Part shown: positions 25,784-35,427 of the stretch, in pieces | Position numbering within the stretch: position 1 is the first letter of the stretch | How the letters are laid out: each line of letters begins with the position of its first letter | Origin: Flavobacterium gelatinilyticum | GTDB taxonomy: Bacteria; Bacteroidota; Bacteroidia; Flavobacteriales; Flavobacteriaceae | DNA: 64,000 nucleotides | Reading direction: 5' to 3' | Assembly: GCF_027111295.1 (NCBI RefSeq) | Contig: NZ_CP114287.1 | Coordinates: 4,774,001-4,838,000 of the forward strand | Made by a program: the position numbers and the translations under genes | Notes under the pieces: model-generated | Databases searched by the model: none | What the model was told of the DNA's origin: nothing | Seen by the model: only the letters and a program-made list of their open reading frames with translations

Positions 25784-26698
25784 ATGTTCCAAACGAAAAT
25801 GAATAAATTCCTGATTTCAATTTTTATTGTACTATGTTCTCATTTTTCTGTTTATTCACAGACCAGCAATCATTTTGAGATAACGTTAAGTTCGCCGGCT
25901 TTTCCAAATGGAGTGTCAAATCAGGCAGTAAATATTCAGTTTCCAAGTGCGCCGTTATGGGGGTGGTTTGAAGTTACAATAACTTCAGCTTATAATAATC
26001 AGATATCAACGGGAAAACTAACAAAAAGATATCAGATAGGTCATAATGTCGGGGGATACTTTCATCAGGCATCCGAAATTCCAGACGCATTTGGAGCCGT
26101 TGCAACTCAATGGCATATTGGCGATTTTAATCATGATACTAACAGTATTCCTATTTATCATTTGGTAAGTACCGGTAATACTTTGATAATAAAAATTGAA
26201 GGTACAATGGTTATCAGTACTGCAAATCTTAATTTAATAAAAAGCGAAACCACAATTAGTCCTTTAGAAACTGTTGTTTTTCCCGGAACCCGTCAATACA
26301 TGAGTATTATGCAGGATAGGGTAGGTATTGGAACAAATACTCCTGATACAGCACTTGCAGTGAATGGTACGATTCATTCTAAAGAAGTAAAAGTAGATAT
26401 GGAAAAATGGCCGGACTTTGTGTTTAAAAAAGAGTACAACCTGCCAACTCTCGAAGAAGTTGAAAAACATATTACCGAAAACGGGTATCTGCAAAATATT
26501 CCTAATGAAGATGAGGTCCTGAAAAACGGTATTAATCTTGGTGAAATGAATTCAAAATTATTGCAAAAAATAGAAGAGCTGACTTTGTATGTTATTGATC
26601 TGAATAAAAAAGTAAATGATTTAAAAATGAATAATAATAAAATACTTCAGGAAAATAAGCTTTTACTTGAGAAAGCTGCCAGTCAGAGGAAAATTTAG
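25784..26698 (+). CDS. Secreted cargo/fibre-like protein, class A C-terminal module
   Basis: The frame is open from 25709, but the ATG at 25784, one base after the previous stop, or the one at 25799 (MNKFLISIFIVLCSHFSVYSQ) gives a signal peptide. I give the former. There are about 300 residues: a unique N-terminal domain with many aromatic residues, 'RVGIGTNTPDTALAVNGTIH', then the class A module ('DFVFKKEYNLPTLEEVEKHI', 'NEDEVLKNGINLGEMNSKLL') and a coiled coil. It is co-transcribed with the preceding paralogue. Confidence 0.72.
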   Translation: MFQTKMNKFLISIFIVLCSHFSVYSQTSNHFEITLSSPAFPNGVSNQAVNIQFPSAPLWGWFEVTITSAYNNQISTGKLTKRYQIGHNVGGYFHQASEIPDAFGAVATQWHIGDFNHDTNSIPIYHLVSTGNTLIIKIEGTMVISTANLNLIKSETTISPLETVVFPGTRQYMSIMQDRVGIGTNTPDTALAVNGTIHSKEVKVDMEKWPDFVFKKEYNLPTLEEVEKHITENGYLQNIPNEDEVLKNGINLGEMNSKLLQKIEELTLYVIDLNKKVNDLKMNNNKILQENKLLLEKAASQRKI

Positions 26699-26712
26699 TT
26701 AACAATCTAAAT

Positions 26713-27027
26713 ATGAAATATAAAAAAGTAGTACTGGTTCTTATTATCTTGATTTTGCAAAGCTGTAATGTCGGAACAACCGGCAGTTGGAAAAATGAAA
26801 ATATTGAAAAGGAGAAAAGAGAAGAAATCAGTCATTTAAATGATAAGTTATTTAAGGCTGTACAGAGTAATAATATTACTGATGTAAAATCTCTCATGTC
26901 AGACAAGCTTCTTAAACAGGCAGGCTCAGAAGCAGATAAGATTATTACTGATATCAGCAATTTTGTCAAAGCCGACAACTATAAAATCCTTGATGAAATA
27001 CAATTAAAAGAAGAAATTAGTTGCTAA
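26713..27027 (+). CDS. Small lipoprotein
   Basis: 104 residues with lipobox LQSC (Cys18) and a charged helical body ('EKEKREEISHLNDKLFKAVQ', 'SLMSDKLLKQAGSEADKIIT'). It ends abruptly at 'EEISC', so it may be a truncated form of a longer protein. It is the last gene of a rightward three-gene unit, 14 bp after the cargo gene and 20 bp before a strong terminator. Function unknown. Confidence 0.6.
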   Translation: MKYKKVVLVLIILILQSCNVGTTGSWKNENIEKEKREEISHLNDKLFKAVQSNNITDVKSLMSDKLLKQAGSEADKIITDISNFVKADNYKILDEIQLKEEISC

Positions 27028-27046
27028 TAATATATTGCAATAACGA

Positions 27047-27075
27047 AATGAGCCCGATACAATATCGAGCTCATT
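27047..27075 (+). terminator. Hairpin terminator
   Basis: The stem AATGAGC-C-CGATA at 27047-27059 pairs with TATCG-A-GCTCATT at 27063-27075 across a 3-nt loop, with one mismatch, then AT-rich sequence. It closes the rightward unit 24796-27027. Confidence 0.8.
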
Positions 27076-27175
27076 ATTATCATAATTAATTATAATTTTT
27101 CTAAAACTTTTGGGTGCAGTCAAAGAGACATTTGCCAACTTTTAATTAGATTTTTTTTGAGAACTTAGGGAAATT

Positions 27176-27592
27176 TTACTTTGATACAAAAAGTGAATAA
27201 ACTATTCCTTCCAGTTTATCATTTTTAAATAAATCTCCATTATTATCGTTCCTTAATATAACACCATCATAAATTGTATAATTTATAGTGTAATAATGAT
27301 TTTTTTTCTCTTCATCAAAATCTATCTCAAAAAAACCATAACCAGCTCCAGTATTTACTCCCGTTTTAATAACAGTAGAGTAAGTAAAAGAATTAATAAT
27401 CTGTTCTATTTGATGTATATCTTCGATGATTATCTTACCAGATTTTAATTTATGTATACTACAATCTATTTTGTTAGTTATAGTAATTTTTTTAATTTTT
27501 GAAACATCTATTTTTTCTACTTGTGTATTTTCCTGTCCGTGGCAGGAAATGAACAATAATAAAAATGATGCGTAATAGAATAGTCTTACCAT
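27176..27592 (-). CDS. Small lipoprotein, candidate immunity-associated protein
   Basis: 138 residues with signal peptide and lipobox FISC, then a beta-rich domain ('VSKIKKITITNKIDCSIHKL', 'FFEIDFDEEKKNHYYTINYT'). No family recognised. It lies downstream of the Rhs pair and its probable immunity protein, past a terminator, in the same direction. Lipoproteins in this position are often extra immunity or accessory genes of Rhs loci, but this is inferred from place alone. Confidence 0.5.
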   Translation of the reverse strand: MVRLFYYASFLLLFISCHGQENTQVEKIDVSKIKKITITNKIDCSIHKLKSGKIIIEDIHQIEQIINSFTYSTVIKTGVNTGAGYGFFEIDFDEEKKNHYYTINYTIYDGVILRNDNNGDLFKNDKLEGIVYSLFVSK

Positions 27593-27744
27593 TGATTTTT
27601 TTGTAAAATTGTGTTTGTTAATCTTTCGATTATCAATTGTTAGTTTTGTGTGTTTTTAAAAGACAATTTCAATGTCATTATATGAATAGAATATTCAATG
27701 AGATATAATAACTGTATTTTAAGCTTGTCAAAAATTGAAAAATT

Positions 27745-27768
27745 AGAGACGGCCAACAGGTCGTCTCT
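27745..27768. terminator. Hairpin terminator downstream of the Rhs locus, related to the one at 8927
   Basis: The stem AGAGACGgCC at 27745-27754 pairs with GGtCGTCTCT at 27759-27768 with one mismatch, and T-rich tracts lie on both sides. The hairpin and following 70 bp resemble 8927-9010. Confidence 0.7.
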
Positions 27769-27870
27769 TTTACTACTTAATAATTAAAAAATTATATTCT
27801 TTTTTAGTTAATTACATTGCTATTTTGCAAAAACACCTAAACATAAACACAACCTTACTTTGTATTTATC

Positions 27871-28308
27871 TCATAATACTTCAATCTTATTCTTCTCTAA
27901 TTCAGTTATTATTTCAATTATTTGGTTCTCATACCAGCCATCAATAAGACCTCCTATGTTAACAATACTTTTATCGATATCTTTCTTATAAATTCTAAAT
28001 TTTAGACCTCTTGAATTTGCTCCTTCAAACTCATTTTTATACGTAAATCTTAAATCTGTATATCTGTAAGACTCTTTGTGTTTCTTGAAATATTTGCTAA
28101 AGATTAATATGATATAATCATCATGAATTTCTACTGCCTTTAAGTTTTTAAGAAAGGAAAGAATGAAATTTGGCAAAACAACTGATACTATCCATATAGG
28201 TAGAATATTGCTAAGAGTTAAATTTCCCCCGATATATATAAAAAGAATTAAAATATGAGACATCAAAATTCTATATAACAAATATTTTTTATTTCTTTCG
28301 ATTATCAT
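27871..28308 (-). CDS. Probable immunity protein: two membrane helices plus PH-like domain
   Basis: 145 residues: two hydrophobic helices (about 14-32 and 38-54), then a soluble part with beta strands ('AVEIHDDYIILIFSKYFKKH', 'YRYTDLRFTYKNEF') and a final helix, an arrangement like bacterial PH-type domains. It starts 6 bp after the stop of the Rhs protein that carries the toxin-like C-terminus. That is the usual place for the cognate immunity gene, and a membrane location fits a hydrophobic toxin. The immunity role is inferred. Confidence 0.6.
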   Translation of the reverse strand: MIIERNKKYLLYRILMSHILILFIYIGGNLTLSNILPIWIVSVVLPNFILSFLKNLKAVEIHDDYIILIFSKYFKKHKESYRYTDLRFTYKNEFEGANSRGLKFRIYKKDIDKSIVNIGGLIDGWYENQIIEIITELEKNKIEVL

Positions 28309-28314
28309 GTTTCT

Positions 28315-31300
28315 TTACTTTTTTAGATTTTGATAACTAGATATTCCGCTATTTACAGTGCCATAAGTACTGTAAATTGATATTCCATTGTATAACATGT
28401 TTTGACCTTGAGATAAATTTTTAGCAGAACTTATTAAACCATTATAATTTCCCAATAGATTTGGAGAGTTAATACTGCCTGTTGCCCACACTGAAGCTAC
28501 GTCGATCAATGGAGCATATTCACTGCCATTTTGGCCAGCTATAAGACCTGGTACAGAAGAAAAGTTATGAAGAACAGAGTTGGGTTTGTCATTAAAGGAA
28601 TCAGCCATTTGAGAAAGACCTATAGAAACTTGTCCTATTGTTAATGATAAGGCTAGTCCCGATGCTCCTCCTGTTTCCGGAATAGCAGCTACAGCCCCTA
28701 CAGTGGCAACAACTCCAAACGCAGTGTTGCTCAAACCATTCATAAATTTGTTGTCACTATCCCATGGTTGCATTGCGGGGCCATACTCTCCCGACGGCAC
28801 ATAGGAACTTTTAGTATCACCAACAACTACTTCATCTAATTCAATAGTATTTCCAATATTCTTTGAGCCCAACATACCATACCACATAGCATCAGATTTT
28901 GAATAAACCCAAGTTCCATCTTCATCTTCATGAATTGTTGCATCTTCGGCTTCAAATCCAACGGGAGGTTCGGCAATCATTCCGTCTGGATCAATAAAAT
29001 AAACGGGATTATCAAGAGCATAAGTGTAAGGATTAAATCTGCGTGATTTTTCCGCCAACGGATCAATATTCATCCATCGTCCAATTGCAGGATCATAATT
29101 ACGTGCACCGTAATCGTACATGTTCAATTTAAAGCCTCCAATATTATCGTCCTGTAATTCTTTGCCGTTGTATTTGTATTTTAAAGCATTATTTGTGGAA
29201 ATAATTCCTCCATTATAGCCAAAATGTTTTAAACCAAAAGCATAGTAATTGTTTTCTTCCTGAATGGCAAGAGTTTTATCATAACTGATACGCACGTTAC
29301 CCAAATGATCTTTATACTGATAAATATATTTATAAGAACTTCCAGATGGTTCAGCATAACCTTCTGCAGTTGGGAAAAATTTTAATACGCCATTTTCATA
29401 CTGATAACCTCCCAGATAATCTGTAGTTACTGCAGTTTTCCCTGTTTCGCTTACAGTCTTCTGCACCTTTTGTCCCGCTGCATTGTAAAGGTACACAATA
29501 TTCCCGGCGGTGCCAAAGGTAATTTTTAACGGCAGATTTAAATGGTTATAGGTTATTGCCGTTATGTTTTTATTGGCATCAGAGATCATATTTCCGTTTA
29601 GGTCATAAGTATAATCATCTCCTGTGTTGGTGCCGTCTATAAATCCTATTGTTTTATTGCTGCTGTCGGCAACTTTTACCAGCTGGTTGCTTTTATTGGT
29701 ATTGGAATAGGTATAAACTAAATTATCAATTGGAGTTACCGTTTCGCTGTTTCCGTTACGAGTAAGACCGGTTATGTTTCCGTTTTTGTCGTAGCCTACA
29801 GTTTCATTGTAAGCATTTAATGTTGTTCCTTTTTTATATAAACCTTCTTTTAATCGGTTCAAATCATCGTATTTATAGCCGTAGGCTCTTATAACACCAT
29901 TGTCTGAATTGGTTGCCCAATGGGTTTCAGAAATATTTCCGTTGTATAGAGGTTTTACATTGGCAATGCCTGTTGAAGGTGTATTGTAATTAATCTTAAA
30001 AGCAAAGAGATCTTTAGGGTCGCCTGCTTTTGTAAGTGAGGTCACATCATTAATCCCCGTAAGCCATCCTCGGATGTTATAGGTATAATTGATGTTCTGC
30101 ACAGCGCCGCCTGTTTTTTTAGAAATAAGCTGTCCTAATTCGTCATAGGTATTGGTAAATAAAACTTCTGCAGCCACATCGTTTATCTGGTGTGTCTGGC
30201 TTATTAAACGATCCTGGGGCGAATAGGTAAAAGTATCTTTTGTTTTCAGCTCGGTATCTCCTGCCAGTCTTTTATGTCTGGTTATCGTATATTCTGTTTT
30301 ACCCGAAAAATCAAATTTGGTGTCGGTATAGGTATAGCCTCCCAGATGGTTTATGGCATAAATACGAACCGGTCTGGCTTTATCATCATAAAATGTAGCA
30401 GTGGTTTCTCCCATAACAGCCGTGCTGGCCGAAGGCACTCTTGTCCATGAAGCCGTCTGAAGTCCTTTTACCTCACTGGCAGAGAGAACTTTTTGTGTTT
30501 CGATAATTGCAGGTACTGCAATTGCAGGAGTGCTAGGGAAGGTATAATTGTCATAATAATTAACCGATAAAAGTTTAAAACTAGTCGGCGAAACTGTATT
30601 GGAGTAATAAGCCGGGATGCCGTCTATTGTTCCGCTGGTTAGTTTTGTTTCGTTCAGTACAGTCAGCGACGGACTGTTCTGCGCTGTCTGCAGGGTGATC
30701 CTTCCTGATGCCGTGGCAGGGGAAGCTGTCGACCAGCCGGTATAAACCGGACGGCTGAAGGCATCGTATTTGGTAATAATCCACCCAGCAGTATTTAAAT
30801 CAGAAAACGGGGAATTAGCAGGTCCTGCGGCCACGACTCTGTCGAGTTTGTCATATACGATAAATTCCCATTGTTTTCCCGGGAGTTTTTTCTCTGCTAA
30901 TCTGTTTCTGTGGTCGTATTTATATTGGTAGCACAAATCGTCAAGGATAGCTTTATTGGCATCGATAACCGCGCTGAAGGTGCTTCCTGCCTTGGCATGA
31001 AAACCGTCAAGAAGCCTGATGGAGTTTGATGCTGTTAAATGCAGGGTGCCTGCCGGTTCTACTTTGGCTGTAGAGGTTACATCTGACTGCGTGCTTGAAG
31101 AACCTCCAATTAAATCCACCGCTTTTGGAGGGATTACATAGGTAAGGTTTCCATAAATATCATAAACATAGTAGGTATCGTGTTCTATACCCGCATCAAA
31201 GGTTCTTTTAAGCACGATTTGTCCTTCTTTGTTTTTAAACTCCTGTATTCCGGCTTTTACGGCCGGGGCGGTGTTTTCATCATAAGTAACGGTTTTATAA

Positions 31301-31926
31301 AGCTGGTTTGCTTCATAAAAGCCGTTATTGTTAAAAGAAATAGTATACAAGCCGGATGCAGCATCCCAGGATGTACTGGCAGTAAACAGCCTGACTTCAT
31401 CTTTGGCATTACTCTGGTAGCTGATTTTGATCTCATGTCCTGATCCTGATCTCCAGTCATTACCCGGAGCGGCCTGCATAAGCACACGGTTAAGAGGTGA
31501 TGCTTCAAGTTCTTTTCGGCTGAAAGGGAAATCGGTAATATCCATGGCGGAGTTTCCGGTAACGGCTTCGGATGCGGTTTTGTAATAATTCATTACTTTA
31601 GCTTTTCCCGAAGGTTCAAAAGCCATATTGGTGGTTTCTGCCTTAAAAGGAAGATAGTCTTCAACCTGTCTTCCTAAGCTGTCGTATTCGATATGCGTTA
31701 CGATATCTTTTCCGGATTTGGACTGCTGGCCGTCTATTTTCTGTATGGGTCTCCCGAGTCCGTCAAAATAGGTGGTGCTCTGTGATGCCTGCGAAATTGA
31801 AGGCGACACTATCTTCTGTGTAACCGGCACTTTGTAGGTAACGGTTTTAACATAGTTTTCACTCTGGGTCTGGCTCATTACCATAACAGGGAACAAAACC
31901 AAAAGGAATTTGATTAGATTTTTCAT
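28315..31926 (-). CDS. Rhs-family protein with signal peptide and hydrophobic C-terminal effector region
   Basis: 1203 residues. Signal peptide 1-18 ('FPVMVMSQ'), an N-terminal segment typical of Bacteroidota Rhs proteins ('YFDGLGRPIQKI', 'IEYDSLGRQVEDYLP', a DUF6443-like region), many YD repeats, and the Rhs core ('YDYGARNYDPAIGRWMNIDP', then 'YFIDPDG' near residue 980). The last 220 residues are variable and hold a long Gly/Ala-rich hydrophobic stretch ('NTAFGVVATVGAVAAIPETG', 'GLALSLTIGQVSIGL'), which suggests a membrane-active or pre-toxin region. It follows the first Rhs protein by 18 bp and is followed after 6 bp by a membrane protein that may give immunity. Such shells enclose and then release the C-terminal toxin. 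The toxin activity is unassigned. Confidence 0.88.
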   Translation of the reverse strand: MKNLIKFLLVLFPVMVMSQTQSENYVKTVTYKVPVTQKIVSPSISQASQSTTYFDGLGRPIQKIDGQQSKSGKDIVTHIEYDSLGRQVEDYLPFKAETTNMAFEPSGKAKVMNYYKTASEAVTGNSAMDITDFPFSRKELEASPLNRVLMQAAPGNDWRSGSGHEIKISYQSNAKDEVRLFTASTSWDAASGLYTISFNNNGFYEANQLYKTVTYDENTAPAVKAGIQEFKNKEGQIVLKRTFDAGIEHDTYYVYDIYGNLTYVIPPKAVDLIGGSSSTQSDVTSTAKVEPAGTLHLTASNSIRLLDGFHAKAGSTFSAVIDANKAILDDLCYQYKYDHRNRLAEKKLPGKQWEFIVYDKLDRVVAAGPANSPFSDLNTAGWIITKYDAFSRPVYTGWSTASPATASGRITLQTAQNSPSLTVLNETKLTSGTIDGIPAYYSNTVSPTSFKLLSVNYYDNYTFPSTPAIAVPAIIETQKVLSASEVKGLQTASWTRVPSASTAVMGETTATFYDDKARPVRIYAINHLGGYTYTDTKFDFSGKTEYTITRHKRLAGDTELKTKDTFTYSPQDRLISQTHQINDVAAEVLFTNTYDELGQLISKKTGGAVQNINYTYNIRGWLTGINDVTSLTKAGDPKDLFAFKINYNTPSTGIANVKPLYNGNISETHWATNSDNGVIRAYGYKYDDLNRLKEGLYKKGTTLNAYNETVGYDKNGNITGLTRNGNSETVTPIDNLVYTYSNTNKSNQLVKVADSSNKTIGFIDGTNTGDDYTYDLNGNMISDANKNITAITYNHLNLPLKITFGTAGNIVYLYNAAGQKVQKTVSETGKTAVTTDYLGGYQYENGVLKFFPTAEGYAEPSGSSYKYIYQYKDHLGNVRISYDKTLAIQEENNYYAFGLKHFGYNGGIISTNNALKYKYNGKELQDDNIGGFKLNMYDYGARNYDPAIGRWMNIDPLAEKSRRFNPYTYALDNPVYFIDPDGMIAEPPVGFEAEDATIHEDEDGTWVYSKSDAMWYGMLGSKNIGNTIELDEVVVGDTKSSYVPSGEYGPAMQPWDSDNKFMNGLSNTAFGVVATVGAVAAIPETGGASGLALSLTIGQVSIGLSQMADSFNDKPNSVLHNFSSVPGLIAGQNGSEYAPLIDVASVWATGSINSPNLLGNYNGLISSAKNLSQGQNMLYNGISIYSTYGTVNSGISSYQNLKK

Positions 31927-31944
31927 GGTGCTTTTGGTTTTTTT

Positions 31945-32346
31945 CTATTGTTTGTAACGGTACTGGTTTTCTGAAAGGATATTGCCTTTGGCATCTTTTA
32001 CAACATCAAGACGGCCAAAATCATCATAGGTATAGGTTGTAGTCTGGCCTTTAGGATCTGTAACGGTGCTTACCCCGACAAGCGGTTTATAAGTATAGGT
32101 TGTAATCATGGCATTTGGCAGTGCTGTTCTAAACAGACCGAGGGCTTCTTTTAGTTCGGTTTCTGTTTTTGTATCTGATTTATCCTGTAAATTAGCTGCG
32201 TAAGAAGCAGCCTGGCTGTAAAGCGCATTTTCTATCTTGGCAATAGGCTGGGTTTTATTATAGCCCCAGATTATCGATACAGGCGTGCCGTTCTCCGGAG
32301 TATATTCAAGGATATTGCCTTTTTCATCATATTTGCCAAAGGTGAT
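31945..32346 (-). pseudogene. 3' part of the first Rhs gene, out of frame
   Basis: The open frame runs from 32430 to 31945, but only the part from about 32346 is Rhs-like: 'EKKITFGKYDEKGNILEYTP', 'ALGLFRTALPNAMITTYTYK', 'VTDPKGQTTTYTYDDFGRLD', 'NILSENQYRYKQ'. It is the natural end of the protein encoded at 32327-35215, separated by a frameshift in a run of seven A (minus strand) around 32343-32350. With six or nine A the two parts fuse into one protein of about 1090 residues. Confidence 0.75.
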
Positions 32347-35215
32347 TTTTTTCTCTAATGATCTTCGTGACTTTGGCTGTATAAATAAATTTTGGCAGTA
32401 ACAAATCTGCTGTTGAGGCATCTTTGCCAAAAACTGTTTTTTGCTCAGACTGTTTTACAGTTCCTCTGTAGGTTTCTGTTTTCAGCGGGGTATCGATTCG
32501 GTTCCCTGCAATCATTTCTGATACAAAAGGCTCCGAAAGAAGATCATGAGGATAATAATATCGGGTTTCCAGATTCTCTTTTAACGATGATTTGGTGCTC
32601 TGCGAAGTAAGCTGGATATGGCTTGGATTACCGTATTTATAAACCGTTTGGGTTTCAACAGGGTTTAATCCGTCAAGATCGTATTTTTTTGAGATTGAGG
32701 ATTCTAAATAATGCCAGTACAGTTTTGTTTTATATTCTACTATACTTAAATTCTCTGCATACTGAGCAACACCGCAGGGATCATTAAAATTTTTACGTAC
32801 AGAAAAAGACCTAACTTCTCCTCCATACGAAGGATCAAGTTTGTACGTATTTTCGCTTTCTGCTATAGTGATAAAGCCATCTCCGGATGCTTTTTTCTTA
32901 AATATTTCTGACTTTAATTCAAGACCGTTATCCCAGCCAAGATTGGTTAATGGTGCACTTTTAATATCTAAATCGCCTATAATCAAAGCACCTGTTACAT
33001 CTCTGTGAATTTTAAATTCTTTCATTTCTCCTCCATTTTCGAAGTTGTCTCCTCCTTCGCTTACGGTCACATATTTATAAAAACAATTGCTGCTTCCGGT
33101 ATCAAACAAAGAAATTATACTACTGGAACTTACCACAAGATCCTCGTAATCTGCAAACCAGCAAGCTGTCCCCAACTGTCCGTCTCCGGGCGGACAACTA
33201 ACTCTTCTCACAGATTTATCCATGTACAAAGGCATTTTCCCTTTATTGCCGGATGAGTGATTCAGATCATCCTTAGGTCCGTAATAGTATCTTTTGTATC
33301 CTGCTGCTATTCCTGTACCCGAAAAATCTTTGGTTGTTTTAATACGTACACCTCCTGTTGGAATATTAGTATCCGTTTTAACAGGAGCTGTTGCGTAATA
33401 CGTCGCTTTTAATGTTGCACTTGTGTAAGGCCCTCCTTTAAAAAAATGAAATTCATATGTTTTTCCTGCTTCCGCATTAAAATAAAAAATATTACTTTCT
33501 CTTCTTATAAAATTATATGGCGAATGACTAACCTGAGTTCCAAACTGGCTGTAAGTGTAAAATGAAATGTCGGGTAAAGTACAGTCTATACATTTAAGCA
33601 GTACGGAAGCAATATCATGTCCAGTATCGTAAGGATCATCAAATATAGGCTTCCCCTCTGCATCTACTTTAGGAGGTCCATTAGGACTTACATAATTGAC
33701 ATGACCGGACATTTCAACTCTTTGGGCTATTGGAGAGGTCATGGTATATACTCTACTATCAACTCGATCATTAACTCCTCTAACATAGGTATCCGTTTTT
33801 CGGGCAGGATAAGTGGTTTGTTCTCCCCAATACGTATTGCCTTCATAATCAAATTCAGTATATCCCTTGGCAGGATAGATAACTTTACTTAACATTCCTG
33901 TTTTTGCAAAATCTGCATACGGTTCTTTATCTGCTCCACTGTACTGTGTTTCATCAATGGTTACTCCGTAACCACTAATATTTTTAGGTATCAAATTGCC
34001 ATTGCTTTTACCATTGTAATACCCCCAGTGATCCTGACTGGCAGAAAGTCTTTTTGGGAAATTCGACTGGTTTATATATTCAAAACTATATTTTTTTGAA
34101 GGGTCCAAGAAGGTAAAGTTTTGAAGAAAAACACGGCCATTTGCAGTTTTTAGATAATTGAAACTTACTTTTTCAATTACCTGATTACTCTCATTATAGT
34201 GAGTAAGGGTTTCTATTTTACTGTCTCCTTCTACTTCTGCATTAATACCTCCGGTAAAATAGGTAAAAGTGATATAACCTTCTTTACTGTTATTACTGTA
34301 TATCTTTTTTATTCTTTTTCCTATAACTGACATTTCGTGAGCCACAATACCGCTGAGAGTAGGGGCTTTAATATAAAAATCCCTGCCGCAACCGGTCTGC
34401 CCCGGTGTAAAAGCCATTGTAAGGGTCTGCGAATTAGATGCTGTATAATCCATAAAATTATCCTCATACACCAGATTAACTACTGACCCGTTAGGATGGA
34501 CCATCTGGGTTAAATACCAAGCTGTTACACTTGCACTAATAATTGAATGTCCCGCTCCCTGACTTCTAAAAGCAGTAGTTTCTTTTTCTGTAAAATAATA
34601 CCTGATTCCATTAGCAGTTGTTAATAAAAAATCAGCATTATTTGTTCCGGTTCTTTCGATCTTAATTTTTTGATTGTTAACCAATACCGGAACATTATTT
34701 TTATCATAGATAAATTTTCCGGAATTGCCATTAAAATTAAAAGAGTAGATATCTTTTTCAGTATCAGCAAATTCCTGTCCGGCAGCCCTGTAAAACTGTA
34801 ATCTATCGTCAGACGATGCATTGGGTATGTCATCCGGCGGATAAACCATTCGCTGGTTATCATCATTCTGATCTCTTACTGTACGGGTAATAACACCTCC
34901 AAAAATCAAATTCCATCCCAAACCTACGTTTGAAGCTACTTCGTCAACTTTGATCCCGTTTGAGCCATAAGAAAGCGAAATGGGAGACTCTAAATTTTTT
35001 GTTTTAAAATTAAGCAGCGGGATTGAGAGATTGGGTGCTCCCGTAAATAGCCCTACGGGAACATTCCCGTATTTACCTAATTCGCCCGCAACAGGAGACG
35101 GGGGAGTAATATTGGGTAGAAAACCTTCGGTATTCTGGGCATTAGAGGAAGATACTATACAGAGAAAGAACAGAGAGAACAAAAATCTAAATGAACTCTT
35201 TACAATTAAATTAAA
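32327..35215 (-). CDS. First Rhs/SpvB-like shell protein (frameshifted near its end)
   Basis: The frame is open from 35230, but the ATG at 35215 (MFNLIVKSSFRFLFSLFFLC) gives a proper signal peptide ending 'SSSNAQ'. The start of the mature protein has the typical 'NITPPSPVAGELGKYGNVPV', 'NLSIPLL', 'ISLSYGSNGIKVDEVASNVG' and 'LGWNL' elements of SpvB/TcB-like N-termini, followed by a long beta-propeller/YD region. It ends 'FIYTAKVTKIIREKNHLWQI', the last eight or so residues being frameshift product. A complete partner would continue through 31945. With the next gene it forms a TcB/TcC-like two-part shell. The 3' frameshift may inactivate it, may be phase-variable, or may be a sequencing error. 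Confidence 0.8.
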   Translation of the reverse strand, partial: FNLIVKSSFRFLFSLFFLCIVSSSNAQNTEGFLPNITPPSPVAGELGKYGNVPVGLFTGAPNLSIPLLNFKTKNLESPISLSYGSNGIKVDEVASNVGLGWNLIFGGVITRTVRDQNDDNQRMVYPPDDIPNASSDDRLQFYRAAGQEFADTEKDIYSFNFNGNSGKFIYDKNNVPVLVNNQKIKIERTGTNNADFLLTTANGIRYYFTEKETTAFRSQGAGHSIISASVTAWYLTQMVHPNGSVVNLVYEDNFMDYTASNSQTLTMAFTPGQTGCGRDFYIKAPTLSGIVAHEMSVIGKRIKKIYSNNSKEGYITFTYFTGGINAEVEGDSKIETLTHYNESNQVIEKVSFNYLKTANGRVFLQNFTFLDPSKKYSFEYINQSNFPKRLSASQDHWGYYNGKSNGNLIPKNISGYGVTIDETQYSGADKEPYADFAKTGMLSKVIYPAKGYTEFDYEGNTYWGEQTTYPARKTDTYVRGVNDRVDSRVYTMTSPIAQRVEMSGHVNYVSPNGPPKVDAEGKPIFDDPYDTGHDIASVLLKCIDCTLPDISFYTYSQFGTQVSHSPYNFIRRESNIFYFNAEAGKTYEFHFFKGGPYTSATLKATYYATAPVKTDTNIPTGGVRIKTTKDFSGTGIAAGYKRYYYGPKDDLNHSSGNKGKMPLYMDKSVRRVSCPPGDGQLGTACWFADYEDLVVSSSSIISLFDTGSSNCFYKYVTVSEGGDNFENGGEMKEFKIHRDVTGALIIGDLDIKSAPLTNLGWDNGLELKSEIFKKKASGDGFITIAESENTYKLDPSYGGEVRSFSVRKNFNDPCGVAQYAENLSIVEYKTKLYWHYLESSISKKYDLDGLNPVETQTVYKYGNPSHIQLTSQSTKSSLKENLETRYYYPHDLLSEPFVSEMIAGNRIDTPLKTETYRGTVKQSEQKTVFGKDASTADLLLPKFIYTAKVTKIIREKNHLWQI

Positions 35216-35427
35216 CATAGGAACTAACATTTTTTATAATAGATTTTATAAGGTATTTTAATGAGGCATATCTGGAATTTTATTACACGCGCTCAATATG
35301 ATTTCGATTTTTTTATGAAACCCTGATTCATACAAATAACGTTCATCTGTCGCTCCATAATTACGTGCGTGTTATTTGTTCGCTAAATTGGTATTTTTAC
35401 GTCATCAAGATTGATTGTATAGGAATA

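Noticed and set aside
16730..26698. Type IX secretion sorting domains at the ends of the secreted paralogues
   Set aside because: The C-termini are coiled coils rich in Lys and Glu and lack the conserved beta-type end and final motifs of known T9SS sorting domains.
31945..32430. A separate 161-residue gene starting at 32430
   Set aside because: Its first 30 or so codons lie in the wrong frame of the upstream Rhs gene and look non-coding. The rest is the direct continuation of that gene after a one-base shift.
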